DNA of 64,000 nt from Natronolimnohabitans sp. A-GB9 (GTDB lineage: Archaea; Halobacteriota; Halobacteria; Halobacteriales; Natrialbaceae), in assembly GCF_030848565.1 (NCBI RefSeq), contig NZ_JAVDDV010000008.1, positions 62,001 to 126,000 on the forward strand, read 5' to 3'. Position numbers and translations under genes: made by a program. The notes beneath the pieces were generated by a model. It was not told where the DNA came from, made no database searches, and was given only the letters and a program-made list of their open reading frames with translations. Below, piece by piece: positions 34,746 through 43,858 of the stretch (its first letter is position 1; each line of letters begins with the position of its first letter).

Positions 34746-35720
34746 ATGACACCGTCCCGTGCACCGGATCCCCACCCGGACGTCAAGAACTTCCTCGAGC
34801 GATACGATTCGCTCGAGATCCCGTCGTTCCACGAATGCTCGGCCGTGGAGGCCCGTCAGACGTTCGAGCAGCTACAGGTCGGCGGCGAACCGGCGGTCGA
34901 ACTCGCCTCCGTCGAGGACCGAACGATCGACGGACCGAACGGCACCGTCCCGATCAGAATCTACGAGCCCGGACCCGTCGGCGACGGCGACGACGCCGGT
35001 GACCGACCGCTCGTCCTCTACTTCCACGGCGGCGGCTGGGTCATCGGCAGTATCGACACCCACGACGACACCTGTCGAACGCTCGCCGCCGAGTCGGGCT
35101 ACCCCGTCGTCAGCGTCGACTACCGACTCGCGCCGGAGCACCCGTTTCCCGCGGGCCTCGAGGACTGTTATGCCGCCCTCGAGTGGGCCGCCGAGACGGC
35201 GCCGACACTCGAGGCCGATCCGGATCGGCTCGTCGTCGCGGGCGACAGCGCCGGCGGTAACCTGGCGGCGGCGACGGCACTGCTGGCACGCGACCGTGAT
35301 GGCCCCGAGATCGCCTACCAGCTGTTGATCTACCCGAACACCGGTGACGTCACCGAGACCGAAGCCTACGAGGAAAACGGCGAGGGATACGTGCTGACAG
35401 CCGACGACATCGAGTGGTTCCGCGAGCAGTACTTCGAACGCGGAATCGACGAGGGGAACGTTTACGCGTTGCCCCGCCGCGTTGCCGACCACTCAGGGCT
35501 CCCGCCGGCGACAGTCATCACCGCCGGCTTCGATCCGCTCAGGGACGACGGTGCCGCCTACGCCGAGGCGCTCGAGGCCGACGGCGTCCCGGTGGTCTAT
35601 CGCAACTACGACGACGTCGTCCACGGCTTCGTCGGTATGCTCTCGGAACCAGTGACCCTCGAGCGAGCCCACGAGGCCATCGAAGATGCCGTCCGCGACC
35701 TCCGGAAGACCCTCGAGTGA
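34746..35720 (+). CDS. Alpha/beta hydrolase, HSL/acetyl-esterase family
   Basis: The 324-residue product has the hormone-sensitive-lipase-family oxyanion motif HGGGWVIGS, the nucleophile elbow GDSAGGNLA, the catalytic Asp in GFDPLRDDG and His in [28 protein letters not shown] is also typical. It is predicted to hydrolyse short-chain esters in the cytoplasm. ATG 34746 lies 123 bp from the divergent pyrE start. The natural substrate is unknown. Confidence 0.9.
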   Translation: MTPSRAPDPHPDVKNFLERYDSLEIPSFHECSAVEARQTFEQLQVGGEPAVELASVEDRTIDGPNGTVPIRIYEPGPVGDGDDAGDRPLVLYFHGGGWVIGSIDTHDDTCRTLAAESGYPVVSVDYRLAPEHPFPAGLEDCYAALEWAAETAPTLEADPDRLVVAGDSAGGNLAAATALLARDRDGPEIAYQLLIYPNTGDVTETEAYEENGEGYVLTADDIEWFREQYFERGIDEGNVYALPRRVADHSGLPPATVITAGFDPLRDDGAAYAEALEADGVPVVYRNYDDVVHGFVGMLSEPVTLERAHEAIEDAVRDLRKTLE

Positions 35721-35766
35721 GCGGATCACGATGACGATCGGTCGATGCAGTTCGGTCCCGTCCGTC

Positions 35767-35904
35767 TCACCACCGTTCGACGCGGTATGGCCCGTCGACG
35801 GCTTCGAATCGATCGATCCCGAGTACGCAATCCCGCTCGAGGGGGACGTCGATACGTGGCGTCGCCTCGACGATGATCTCGGTGACGGTGTCGCGGTCGG
35901 ACAT
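35767..35904 (-). CDS. Possible 45-residue protein
   Basis: The frame from ATG 35904 encodes MSDRDTVTEIIVEATPRIDV and ends GPYRVERW. It has haloarchaeal acidic composition and GC-rich third positions. I recognise no family. It lies between the esterase gene and repeat B1. It may be a genuine mini-protein; the alternative is chance coding. Confidence 0.4.
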   Translation of the reverse strand: MSDRDTVTEIIVEATPRIDVPLERDCVLGIDRFEAVDGPYRVERW

Positions 35905-35928
35905 CACGTGAGACGTCCGTCGGCGGGG

Positions 35929-36037
35929 ATACTGTCGGACAGCAGTCAGTGACCCGTCGGTCGCGGATTCGCGGCCGTCACCCGCGGGGACGGCCGCAGC
36001 CATGCGACCGACGGTGAATCGTGCTGTTCGACAGTAT
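35929..36037. repeat. 109-bp palindromic repeat B1
   Basis: Ends ATACTGTCGGACAGCAG and GTGCTGTTCGACAGTAT are complementary. Inner arms CCGTCGGTCGCGGATTCGCGGCCGTC and GACGGCCGCAGCCATGCGACCGACGG pair as well. It lies 26 bp beyond the stop of tenA. Confidence 0.85.
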
Positions 36038-36063
36038 GACAAAAGTCCCGTCCTCGTCTCGAG

Positions 36064-36723
36064 TTACAGGTCCCAGCCCTCGAGCGTATACGCCATCTCC
36101 CAGAACCGATACTCGAGTTTGGCACTCGTCAGAAACGCCTCACGCATGGCCTCGTGTTCGCCGGGATAGCGCGTTCCACACTGATCGACGAACTCGCGAC
36201 ACCACGCCGTGGCCTCGCGGAACTCCTCGCCGGTGTACAGCTCGATAAACGGTGTGTACCGATGCTCGTCCTCGGCGAGATCGGCCATGTGCTCGGCGAC
36301 GTCGAGGTACCCCTGCATACAGGGATACAACGCGCCGGCGATCTCCGCGAGCGAACCCTCGTGGGCCGTCCGTACGAGGAAGTTCGTGTAGGCGACACAG
36401 GTCGGTGCCTTCTCGACGGACTCGAGTTCCTCGGGTGAGATACCGTAGTCGGCGGCGAACTCCCGGTGGAGGTCCATCTCGTGATCCAAGACCTCGTGGG
36501 CGACGCCGAGCAGGTGGGTCATCGTCTCCTCGTCACGGGCCTTCGTGCCGGCGATCGAGAACAGCCGTGCGTAATCGAGGAGATACCGGTAATCCTGTTT
36601 CACCCAGTGTTCGAACGCGGCCTCGTCTACCGTCCCCGCCGCGAGTTCACGAACGAACGGGTGGTCCTTCTGTGCCTCCCAGATGTGTGCGCCGTCCTCG
36701 AGTAGCTGATCGCTGAACGCCAT
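36064..36723 (-). CDS. tenA: TenA family thiaminase II-like protein
   Basis: The 219-residue all-helical product matches TenA. It has FVRELAAGTVDEAAFEHWVKQD near the N-terminus, the central YTNFL helix, the catalytic-cysteine motif ALYPCMQGYLDV near residue 132, and a C-terminal SAKLEYRFWEMAY with the conserved Glu and Tyr. TenA salvages the pyrimidine half of degraded thiamine. The promoter region is unusually AT-rich with two TATA-like stretches. Confidence 0.92.
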   Translation of the reverse strand: MAFSDQLLEDGAHIWEAQKDHPFVRELAAGTVDEAAFEHWVKQDYRYLLDYARLFSIAGTKARDEETMTHLLGVAHEVLDHEMDLHREFAADYGISPEELESVEKAPTCVAYTNFLVRTAHEGSLAEIAGALYPCMQGYLDVAEHMADLAEDEHRYTPFIELYTGEEFREATAWCREFVDQCGTRYPGEHEAMREAFLTSAKLEYRFWEMAYTLEGWDL

Positions 36724-36751
36724 CTCGACTCGAGTCTGAGGGACCCGATGG

Positions 36752-36760
36752 TATTATAAT
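36752..36760 (-). promoter_or_regulatory. TATA box of tenA
   Basis: TATTATAAT lies 29-37 nt before ATG 36723, with a second run TATATAAT at 36766-36773. Confidence 0.55.
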
Positions 36761-36773
36761 CATGCTATATAAT

Positions 36774-37183
36774 TCATTGATAGCATAGGGACGTGAGTCC
36801 GCGATCGGGACGACTGGTCGGATACGGACGGTTCTGGCATCGCGAAGAAGGCACGGGCGGAAAACACGCCGGCGTGAGCCGCTCGGTGGGGGACGAACGG
36901 TTCGGGCACGGCGCCGGCGTGCCGGGTGAGTGGTAACTCGGTGTGCCGCTGTCGGTCTGGGGAGTGATGACAACGGTGCCGACGATCGTCGGCAAGTAAT
37001 ACTTTATACTGATGACTTATAAATTTTTTACCTAATTACTTATTTTACCGGAGCCAGGACTGGCACGAAGATCGCATTCGAGGGAAAACGGATCTTGCAG
37101 TCGAGCGTCGAGACTCGAGGAAACGAACGCTGTAAAAAACGAGGGTCGACGTCGACCGGTGTGATCGGGAGTCGGTTGGAGTA
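36774..37183. other. 410-bp region without a convincing gene
   Basis: It contains an 18-bp perfect palindrome TGCCGACGATCGTCGGCA (36977-36994) next to an AT-rich block (36995-37046) with a TATA-like CTTATAAAT at 37016-37024. A possible leaderless 73-codon TTG frame on the minus strand (36995 to 36774) is proline/serine-rich and not acidic, so I do not call it. The rest shows nothing. Confidence 0.5.
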
Positions 37184-38851
37184 CTACAGGCGCTTGCTGA
37201 CGTAGGGTCCGTCCTGGTGGTAGCCGAGTTTCTGCCGGTAGTACTCCCGGGCGCCGATGCCCGAGATGACACTGAGTTTGTCGTAGCCGGCGTCGGCGGC
37301 GAGAGCCTCGGCGCGTTCCATCAGCCGACGGCCGTAGCCTTTGTGTTGGTGTTGGTCGGTCTCGCCTTCGTCGCCCATCGTGACCTCCGAGCCGTAGACG
37401 TGGAGTTCGCGAACGAGTGCGGCGTTCTCGAGTTCCGGTCGCACCGGGTCCGACGGGAACCGAAGCCGACAGAAGCCGATCAGGAGGTCCTGTTCGAAGT
37501 CCTCGAAGGAGATGAAGTGTTCGGTGCCGCCACAGGCGTCGTAGGTCATGACGTCGAGTTCGACGTCATCGGGTTCGGCGTCGTTCATCCCGACCTCGCG
37601 ACAGCGGATACACTCACACGACCAATCGTGGTCGTCCATCCGCTGTCGGGCGAGCTGTCGGAGGTTCGACTTCCAGACGCCGGCGTCGATGAAGTCCGCC
37701 GGGATGTCCCGCTGGACGCGCTGGAGGCGCGTGTAGCGGGGAATCATGTCCTTGATCTCGGCGATCAGTTCGGCGGCTTCCTCGTTGCCAAGCGGTTCGA
37801 ACTCACCTTTGTGCCACCAGTCGTAGGTCGCCGTCCCGCGGACGATCAGCGTCGGATAGATCTTCAGGTAGTCGGGCTTCCAGGCGTCGTCCTCGAAGAG
37901 TCGCCGGAAGTCCTCGAGACACATCTCCTTCGACATCCCAGGCTGGCCCGGCATCATGTGGAAGCCGACCTTGAACGCCGAATCTCGCAGGCGCTGGTTT
38001 GCCTCCATCGACTCCTGGACGCCGTGGCCGCGGTGCATCTCGCGGTTGATGCGCTCGTAGGTCGTCTGGACGCCGACCTCGACTTTCGTTCCGCCCAGAT
38101 CGAGCATTCGATCGATCTGTTCGGGATCACACCAGTCGGGTTTGGTCTCGAAGGTCGTCCCGATGTTGCGGACGTCTGCAGTCTCGTTTTCGGCGATAAC
38201 GTCCTCTAGGTACTTCCACTCGTACTCCTCTGGGTCCTGTGCGAAACTCTCGTCCTCGGCCGGCTCGGGTTCTTTGTCGACGTCGTAGTCGTTCATCGCC
38301 TCCAGAGCGCGTTTGACGAACCACTCCTGGTAGTCGTGGCTGCGGGCGGTCATCGTCCCGCCCATTAGGATGAGTTCGACCTTGTCGACGGGGTGACCGA
38401 TCTCGCGCAGTTGCTCGAGACGAAGGGTCACCTGTCCGTAGGGATCGTAGTCGTTCTGGACTCCGCGGGCGGCGGCGGGTTCCTCGCCCGTGTAGCTCTG
38501 GGAGGAGGAAAACTCCGAGTCGGGTCCGCCGGGACAGTAGAGACACTTCCCGTGGGGACATCGCTCGGGCGAGGTCATGATCGCGACCGGCGAGACTCCC
38601 GAGGCCGTCCGGACGGGTTTGCGCTGGAGAACTTCCTCGAGTTCCTCGCGGCGCTCCTGGGGCGCGTAATCGAGCAGCTCGGAGTTTTTCGGCACTTTCG
38701 GTGCCGAGTACTCCGAACAGGCCTCGAGTTTGGCCTTCTCGACGTCGTCGCGTTCGATCTCGCCCGCGAGGATCCGGTCGATGAGCGTCTCACAGACCTG
38801 CTCGAACGCATCAGTCTCGGTCGGATCGGAGTCGGGCGTCTCGGTACTCAC
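37184..38851 (-). CDS. elp3: tRNA uridine(34) acetyltransferase Elp3
   Basis: The 555-residue product combines a radical-SAM domain with the cluster motif CPHGKCLYC (about residues 92-100), MGGTMTAR, VEVGVQTTYERIN and FHMMPGQPG, and a C-terminal GNAT acetyltransferase domain (HKGYGRRLMERAEALA). Elp3 installs the carboxymethyl group on tRNA wobble uridine. GTG 38851 begins VSTETPDSD, the expected N-terminus; the longer frame upstream is not conserved in character. It is monocistronic here. Confidence 0.95.
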   Translation of the reverse strand: MSTETPDSDPTETDAFEQVCETLIDRILAGEIERDDVEKAKLEACSEYSAPKVPKNSELLDYAPQERREELEEVLQRKPVRTASGVSPVAIMTSPERCPHGKCLYCPGGPDSEFSSSQSYTGEEPAAARGVQNDYDPYGQVTLRLEQLREIGHPVDKVELILMGGTMTARSHDYQEWFVKRALEAMNDYDVDKEPEPAEDESFAQDPEEYEWKYLEDVIAENETADVRNIGTTFETKPDWCDPEQIDRMLDLGGTKVEVGVQTTYERINREMHRGHGVQESMEANQRLRDSAFKVGFHMMPGQPGMSKEMCLEDFRRLFEDDAWKPDYLKIYPTLIVRGTATYDWWHKGEFEPLGNEEAAELIAEIKDMIPRYTRLQRVQRDIPADFIDAGVWKSNLRQLARQRMDDHDWSCECIRCREVGMNDAEPDDVELDVMTYDACGGTEHFISFEDFEQDLLIGFCRLRFPSDPVRPELENAALVRELHVYGSEVTMGDEGETDQHQHKGYGRRLMERAEALAADAGYDKLSVISGIGAREYYRQKLGYHQDGPYVSKRL

Positions 38852-38973
38852 TATACGAATTTGGACGGTCACCGCGAATAAGCGTGTCGGAGTCGCGACC
38901 CTACAGCTACGGCCGTCGGGAGCAAACTCGAGTGTACCGATCGAGAACAAAGACGACGACCGATCACGGACGG

Positions 38974-39330
38974 CTACTCGTCGGTCGTCGGCCGGATCAA
39001 CTCCAGATACGGGTGGAGCGATTCGGGTGTAACCCGCAGCGACACCGTCTCGCGGTCGACGTCGTAGGTCACGATTCCGACGTCCGTCAGGTAGGGTAGA
39101 TGCGCGTGACAGAGACCCGTGAGAACGCGCTCGTAGGCGTCACGCGTCGGGTCGCCTTCCTCGATCGTGACGTACTCGGCGACGTCACCGAGTGCGACGG
39201 CGCCCGGCTTGGTGACGAGATACTGCAACGCGTGTTGTCGACGTTTGTTCGACAGGGCGCCGAAGATCGTCGTCGGCGATACGTCTTCAGTGGCGGTCCC
39301 TGCGTCGGGGTCTAGTGCATCGGATTTCAT
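38974..39330 (-). CDS. Winged-helix protein, haloarchaeal ArsR-like type
   Basis: The 118-residue product has TTIFGALSNKRRQHALQYLV, then YERVLTGLCHAHLPYLTDVGIVTYD, the layout of the small haloarchaeal ArsR-like winged-helix proteins (DUF7344-type). It is predicted to bind DNA and probably to dimerise. No ligand or target can be inferred. It lies upstream of elp3 on the same strand, 122 bp away. Confidence 0.8.
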   Translation of the reverse strand: MKSDALDPDAGTATEDVSPTTIFGALSNKRRQHALQYLVTKPGAVALGDVAEYVTIEEGDPTRDAYERVLTGLCHAHLPYLTDVGIVTYDVDRETVSLRVTPESLHPYLELIRPTTDE

Positions 39331-39532
39331 AGCGACGGGTCCGTCTCGGCCTACGCGACACCTGGCAACGTCCGCATCTCATCGCGACTTCGGCAGAGTA
39401 CAGGCGAGTGGATGTGCCATCTACTCATAAACTTTCCCATGAAATTAATCGGGTGCGCGGACAGTCTCGAGGAAAAGCGCTTGCGATCGGACGCGCTCGC
39501 TCTAGAGATGGTGGCCGCCGTCCGGTGGCATA

Positions 39533-39748
39533 TCACTCCTCGAGCAGCGTGGGTTGGTAGGCCGTTTCGTCCGGTTCCATTCTGGAGACGTGAACCGTCC
39601 AGTTGGGCGCACCGGTCGCGGGGACGGTAACCTCCCACGTCCGTTCGATCGGCGTCCCGTGGGCGAAGGCGGTCGCGATCAGATCGGTCAACTGGCGCTC
39701 GAATTCGGTAGTCGCTTCGGCTTCTGGTGGCGTGTCATTTGGTGGCAT
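39533..39748 (-). CDS. Small acidic haloarchaeal protein
   Basis: The 71-residue product contains TTEFERQLTDLIATAFAHGTPIERTWEV and ends PTLLEE. It looks like a conserved haloarchaeal mini-protein with one helix followed by a beta hairpin, but I know no function for it. Start ATG 39748. Confidence 0.65.
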   Translation of the reverse strand: MPPNDTPPEAEATTEFERQLTDLIATAFAHGTPIERTWEVTVPATGAPNWTVHVSRMEPDETAYQPTLLEE

Positions 39749-40015
39749 TCAGTGGGTGCGCGGAGTCGACGCGTAGCTCACGGTCACAAGAACCGCGTGT
39801 TACAGACTCCACGGGAAGTGGACGTCACGACCGAATATAACCACATCGCCGTTATAGCGCCCCTCTCGAGGGTCGGGGAGACACATCCCGGCACACCGTG
39901 ACTCGCCTGCGGATCGCCGGCATCGACCGGAGCCGTGGATTCGGTCCCCATCGACGTAGATTCGACGGACGCGTCGCTATGGGGTGTATCGACGGTCGGA
40001 GGAGAGACTGTCGCG

Positions 40016-42175
40016 TTACGCGAGCGTGTCGCCGAGTGCCTCGAGTGCGGCCTCGCGGACGGCATCGCGTTCGCCGGGCAGGAACTCGACGTGGCCGTCC
40101 TGTCCGCCGACGACGCGAACGCCGGCGTCGGGTGCGACGGCAGCGATCTCGTCGCCGAGTTGTCGGACGTCGACCTGCTCGGTCGCACGGACGTGCAGTT
40201 CGTCGTCACCGACACCGAGCGTGACGAACGGTTCGTCGGCGTCGTCACGCTGGCGACGGTGGAGCGCGTCGAGCAACAGCGTCGTCGTCGGGAAGTTGTA
40301 CCGGTGGGTAAACGCCGCCGTATCGAGGACCGCAGCGGTCAGCCCGTCGACCTGTTCGATCTGGAGGTTCTCCCGGGCCGTCTCGAGTTCGGTCTCGAGT
40401 TTCGCGCGGAACTGTTCGGAGACGTGGGCCGCGAGATCGCCGTCGCGGGACGTCCCGTCCTCGCTACCGAATAGCAGGTCGATGACGAGTTCGCGTTTGT
40501 CCTTGTAGGACTGGTAGAACGACTCGAGGGCGACGGCCTCCCGCCGTTCCGAGATCGCGGTCTCGTCGTAGCCGGCGTCGGTCGCGAGCTCGAGGTACGC
40601 CTCGGGCGTCTGCTCCCAGTAGCTGATTGCAGGGAGATGCTCGAGATCAGCACGGACGTCGTCGTTGACGTGAGCGGCAACGTTCGAAGCCAGTGCCGTC
40701 GACGTCAGATTGGAGACGTCGGCGCCGGCGAGCGACGGGGCGACGGCGACCGAGACGGCGTCGGTGATCTCGTCGTCGGCTCGGCTGTCGTCGATGACGA
40801 CCGTCTTCGCGTCGTACAGCGAGAGCAGGTCGTAGCCGTCGACGGATTCGACCGTCGAACCGGCGTCGACGACGACGACCAGCGGCAGTTGCTCGCCGTG
40901 GCGGTCGCGGGCCTCGAGCATCGAGGTGACGTCGTTGGTCGCGGCGTCCATGTCGTAGACGCGGCCGTCGAGCGGACGTCGTTCGAAGTAGTGATACTCC
41001 GCATCCTCCTGGGTGTGTTTCTCGCGGATCAGTGGGAGGACGGCCCGCTCGATAGCGGCACCGGCGACGTAGCCGTCGGCGGTCGCACCGTGGCGGACGA
41101 CGATCGGACGGGCCTCCATGACGGCCCGGCGGATCGCGGTCGCGGCGTCGGCGATTCCGCTCTCGACGGCCGTGACGGGGTCGTGTTCGGCCAGAAGGTC
41201 GATCTCGGCTGGCCGGGCTTCGCGTTCGATCGCGTCCTCGAGGCGGTTGCGAACGGTCTCACGGTCCTCACCCTCGAGTACGTCGAGCGTCTCGGTCTCG
41301 ATCTGGAGGTCGCCGTTGTGGCGCTCGACTTCGCCCTCGAGGGCGACGACGTCACCGACGTCGACAGTGGGGTAGGCCCGCACGCCGGCTTCCTTGAACG
41401 CAGCACACTCGACGCTGCCGGTCTCGTCGCTCAGTTCGAACACCGTCGGACCGCTGGTCTGACGGACACCGGTGATCTCGCCCTCGAGACGGACGACAGT
41501 CCCGACCTGGGTGTCGATAGACTCGACCGTCGTACGCTTGAGCGCCGGTTCGTCTTCGGGTTCGGCGTCGTCGGCGTCGTCGGTCGCGTGCGACGCGGCG
41601 GGCGTCTCGGTCGCGACGGAGCCGCTGCCGGAGGTGACCGTCTCGGCTGCGTTCGGCGCAGCGGTGTCGTCGGTCGGGCCGGCCTCGTCGGCAGCCGTCT
41701 GGAGTTCGCCGGCTGCGGGTTCCTCTTCGGGCTCGTCTTCGCCTTCAGGTTCGGCCTCGCTCTCGGTGGTGTCCTCGTCGGCTTCTGCCTCGAAGTCCTC
41801 GGGACGGACCTCGGTGTCGCCCGTGTCGATCAGCTTGCCACGGAACTCGCGTTCGCGCTGGCGGATCGACCAGCCGAGATCGACGTTTCCGTTGTCTCGG
41901 ACGTCGAGTACCTGGACGAAGACCTCGTCGCCTGGCTCCCAGTCGAGGCTCTCGAGTCGTTGGTCGAGTTCGCTTCTGTGCAACAGACCGGTTACGTGGT
42001 CTCCGATGTCAACGAAGACACCGAAGTCGGCGTAGCCGTCGACGACCCCGCGGTAGTACCGACCGGGGGTGAGCTGCGAGGGTGCGCTGCCACGAAACTC
42101 GAAGACGACGTCCTCCTCGTGACTCTCGCAGATTGCACCGTCGACAGCTGTGCCACAGATGATACAGTTACCCAT
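40016..42175 (-). CDS. S1-OB-DHH protein (RecJ-like phosphoesterase)
   Basis: The 719-residue product has an N-terminal zinc-knuckle-like CIIC/C pair (residues 4-7 and 15), an S1 RNA-binding domain (about 38-105), a long Glu/Ala-rich linker, an OB-fold nucleic-acid-binding domain (about 215-300), and a DHH/RecJ-like domain with VVVVDAG and VVIDDSRADDE in place of the usual DHH. Such proteins are thought to be nucleases or nucleic-acid binding relatives. The changed DHH motif leaves catalysis in doubt. Confidence 0.8.
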   Translation of the reverse strand: MGNCIICGTAVDGAICESHEEDVVFEFRGSAPSQLTPGRYYRGVVDGYADFGVFVDIGDHVTGLLHRSELDQRLESLDWEPGDEVFVQVLDVRDNGNVDLGWSIRQREREFRGKLIDTGDTEVRPEDFEAEADEDTTESEAEPEGEDEPEEEPAAGELQTAADEAGPTDDTAAPNAAETVTSGSGSVATETPAASHATDDADDAEPEDEPALKRTTVESIDTQVGTVVRLEGEITGVRQTSGPTVFELSDETGSVECAAFKEAGVRAYPTVDVGDVVALEGEVERHNGDLQIETETLDVLEGEDRETVRNRLEDAIEREARPAEIDLLAEHDPVTAVESGIADAATAIRRAVMEARPIVVRHGATADGYVAGAAIERAVLPLIREKHTQEDAEYHYFERRPLDGRVYDMDAATNDVTSMLEARDRHGEQLPLVVVVDAGSTVESVDGYDLLSLYDAKTVVIDDSRADDEITDAVSVAVAPSLAGADVSNLTSTALASNVAAHVNDDVRADLEHLPAISYWEQTPEAYLELATDAGYDETAISERREAVALESFYQSYKDKRELVIDLLFGSEDGTSRDGDLAAHVSEQFRAKLETELETARENLQIEQVDGLTAAVLDTAAFTHRYNFPTTTLLLDALHRRQRDDADEPFVTLGVGDDELHVRATEQVDVRQLGDEIAAVAPDAGVRVVGGQDGHVEFLPGERDAVREAALEALGDTLA

Positions 42176-42243
42176 CTATTCGGACCAAGCAGTTTCGCCC
42201 TAAAACGGTTGTCGAAATGCGGCCGGACTCGGCTCCGTCCGTC

Positions 42244-42507
42244 TCACTCGAAGACGGGCGATTCCTCCTCCATGGTCTCGATGTCGTCGACGAGCTTCCG
42301 GACGTCGTCCGGGAACAGCGAAACCTGGATCTCGCTGCCGTCCTCGTCCTCGAAGACGAGTTTGACGCGCTTGTCGCCGAACTCCCGTGCCTCGGCGGTC
42401 TCGACGTCGAACATCTTGACCTCCGCGGACTTGTTCGTCGGGCCGACGTTCTTGATCGATCCGTCGTTTACCTCTACCATGAAATCCTCGAGCGTCAGTG
42501 CGAGCAT
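42244..42507 (-). CDS. Conserved haloarchaeal protein of unknown function
   Basis: The 87-residue product has GSIKNVGPTNKSAEVKMFDV and FEDEDGSEIQVSLFPDDVR, ending ESPVFE. It looks like a compact beta-rich domain that I have seen only in haloarchaea-type proteins; function unknown. ATG 42507 is preferred because a TATA-like TTTCTATG lies about 20-27 nt upstream; the start could instead be ATG 42480. It lies 68 bp downstream of the S1-OB-DHH gene start, on the same strand. Confidence 0.7.
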   Translation of the reverse strand: MLALTLEDFMVEVNDGSIKNVGPTNKSAEVKMFDVETAEAREFGDKRVKLVFEDEDGSEIQVSLFPDDVRKLVDDIETMEEESPVFE

Positions 42508-42617
42508 ACGCTCCGTACGAACCCAGCATAGAAAACGCCACGGCATCGCCACGAGGACGGGACGTCGTCTTCAGTGCACCTTCGGCTCGGGCCATGGAAC
42601 AGACCGGGCGGTTACTG

Positions 42618-42726
42618 ATACTGTCGGACAGCACGATTCGGCGAGCGGTCGCGCGACTGTGGCCGACTCGAGGATAACGGCCGCGACGTCGCGACCGACT
42701 GCTCACTGACTGCTGTCCGACAGTAT
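42618..42726. repeat. 109-bp palindromic repeat B2
   Basis: Ends ATACTGTCGGACAGCA and TGCTGTCCGACAGTAT are complementary, and the inner arms GAGCGGTCGCGCGACTGTGGCCG and CGGCCGCGACGTCGCGACCGACTGCTC pair over most of their length. Its length is the same as B1. Unlike most copies it lies between two divergently transcribed genes. Confidence 0.85.
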
Positions 42727-42811
42727 GGCCGTCGTTCGACGGTATGACCATCGCTTCCGTACGAGCGCTCGACTACTTTTAAGTTGTGTTCACACCAAGT
42801 GTTCGCGTGCA

Positions 42812-43525
42812 ATGCAAGTCACCTGGCACGGCCACTCGACGTGGCACGTCACCGTAGGGGAGACGGAGCTGTTGATCGATCCGTTCTTCGACAACCCGAA
42901 AACGGACCTCGAGCCGTCGGACGTCGACGAACCGGACTACGTGTTGCTGACTCACGGCCACGCCGACCACATCGCCCACGCCGGCGAGTTCTCCGGGGCG
43001 ACGCTGGTTGCGACGCCCGAACTCGTCTCCTACTGTGAGGCCGAGTTCGGATACGAGGACGCCGTCGGCGGGATGGGGATGAATCTGGGTGGTACCGTCG
43101 AGTGTGGCGATGCGCTCGTCACGATGGTTCGTGCCGACCACACGAACGGCATCATGACCGAGAACGACGCGAGCGGCGGTATGCCCGCCGGCTTCGTCAT
43201 CTCGGACGGCGAGCCGACCGACGAGTCGTCGACGACGCTGTACAACGCCGGCGACACGTCGCTGATGTCCGAGATGCGTGACGTCATCGGCGAGTATCTC
43301 AACCCCGACGCGGCCGTCGTTCCTATCGGCGATCACTTCACGATGGGTCCCCAGCAGGCCGCCATCGCCGTCGACTGGCTCGACGTCGATGTCGCCCTGC
43401 CCCAGCACTACGATACCTTCCCACCGATCGAGCAGGACCCTGCGGACTTCGAGAGGGCAGTCGCCGACACGGGCAGCGACGCCGAGGTCGTCACACTCGA
43501 GGGCGACGAGTCCTCCGAACTCTAG
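42812..43525 (+). CDS. MBL-fold metal-dependent hydrolase (UPF0173 type)
   Basis: The 237-residue product starts [20 protein letters not shown] and has the zinc-binding [31 protein letters not shown] and the final [11 protein letters not shown], matching UPF0173 proteins. These are predicted zinc hydrolases of unknown substrate. ATG 42812 gives the standard N-terminus; a TATA-like CTACTTTTAAG lies about 30-40 nt upstream. The TAG stop is inside the CTAG end of repeat C2. Confidence 0.88.
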   Translation: MQVTWHGHSTWHVTVGETELLIDPFFDNPKTDLEPSDVDEPDYVLLTHGHADHIAHAGEFSGATLVATPELVSYCEAEFGYEDAVGGMGMNLGGTVECGDALVTMVRADHTNGIMTENDASGGMPAGFVISDGEPTDESSTTLYNAGDTSLMSEMRDVIGEYLNPDAAVVPIGDHFTMGPQQAAIAVDWLDVDVALPQHYDTFPPIEQDPADFERAVADTGSDAEVVTLEGDESSEL

Positions 43526-43609
43526 TGGCGGTCCACGCCTGCACTGCTGGGTGAAATCAGCCGACGACCATCGATTTCACCCAGCAGTCGACGGGTGGAA
43601 CGGTACTAG
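43523..43609. repeat. 87-bp palindromic repeat C2 with CTAG ends and inverted loop
   Basis: The same size as C1. Its arms are inverted relative to C1 (TAGTGGCGGTCCACGCC at the left, GGGTGGAACGGTACTAG at the right) while the loop CAGCCGACGACCATCGA (43558-43574) keeps the C1 orientation. It includes the TAG stop of the MBL-fold gene. Confidence 0.85.
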
Positions 43610-43625
43610 CGTCGGTCCGTCACTA

Positions 43626-43735
43626 ATACTTCCGGACAAAACGATGCACACACCGATCGCGCCTCGACGCCTGTCGCGTTCCGCGACAGCGTCTCGAGTG
43701 CGATCGGGTGTTTACTGACTTTTGTCCGGTAGTAT
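43626..43735. repeat. 110-bp palindromic repeat D1
   Basis: Ends ATACTTCCGGACAAAA and TTTTGTCCGGTAGTAT pair; inner arms ACACCGATCGC with GCGATCGGGTGT, and GACGCCTGTCGCG with CGCGACAGCGTC, pair as well. The ends are related to family B and the inner arms to D2. It lies 16 bp after C2. Confidence 0.8.
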
Positions 43736-43858
43736 AATCGGACGTTCCGATCTTTCTTCCAACCGCTCTCGAGCGACGAGCGCGACGACTCCGACGACTG
43801 TGAACGCTCGTCGGCCTGGAAAGAGAGATTCTTTGTCGTGGGGCCGAAATCGGGTCGT

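Noticed and set aside
36724-36800. A thiamine riboswitch before tenA.
   Set aside because: I could not find the conserved TPP-riboswitch core; the region is simply AT-rich promoter sequence.
36774-36995. A 73-codon TTG-started minus-strand frame with a TATA box at leaderless distance.
   Set aside because: The product is proline/serine-rich and basic, unlike haloarchaeal proteins, and starts inside a perfect palindrome. Kept only as a possibility in the region note.
40637-42709. A 690-codon open frame antisense to the S1-OB-DHH gene.
   Set aside because: Long antisense frames are usual in GC-rich haloarchaeal genes. The translation is repetitive (VDG, DRR, GVG runs) with no motif, while the opposite strand has recognisable domains.
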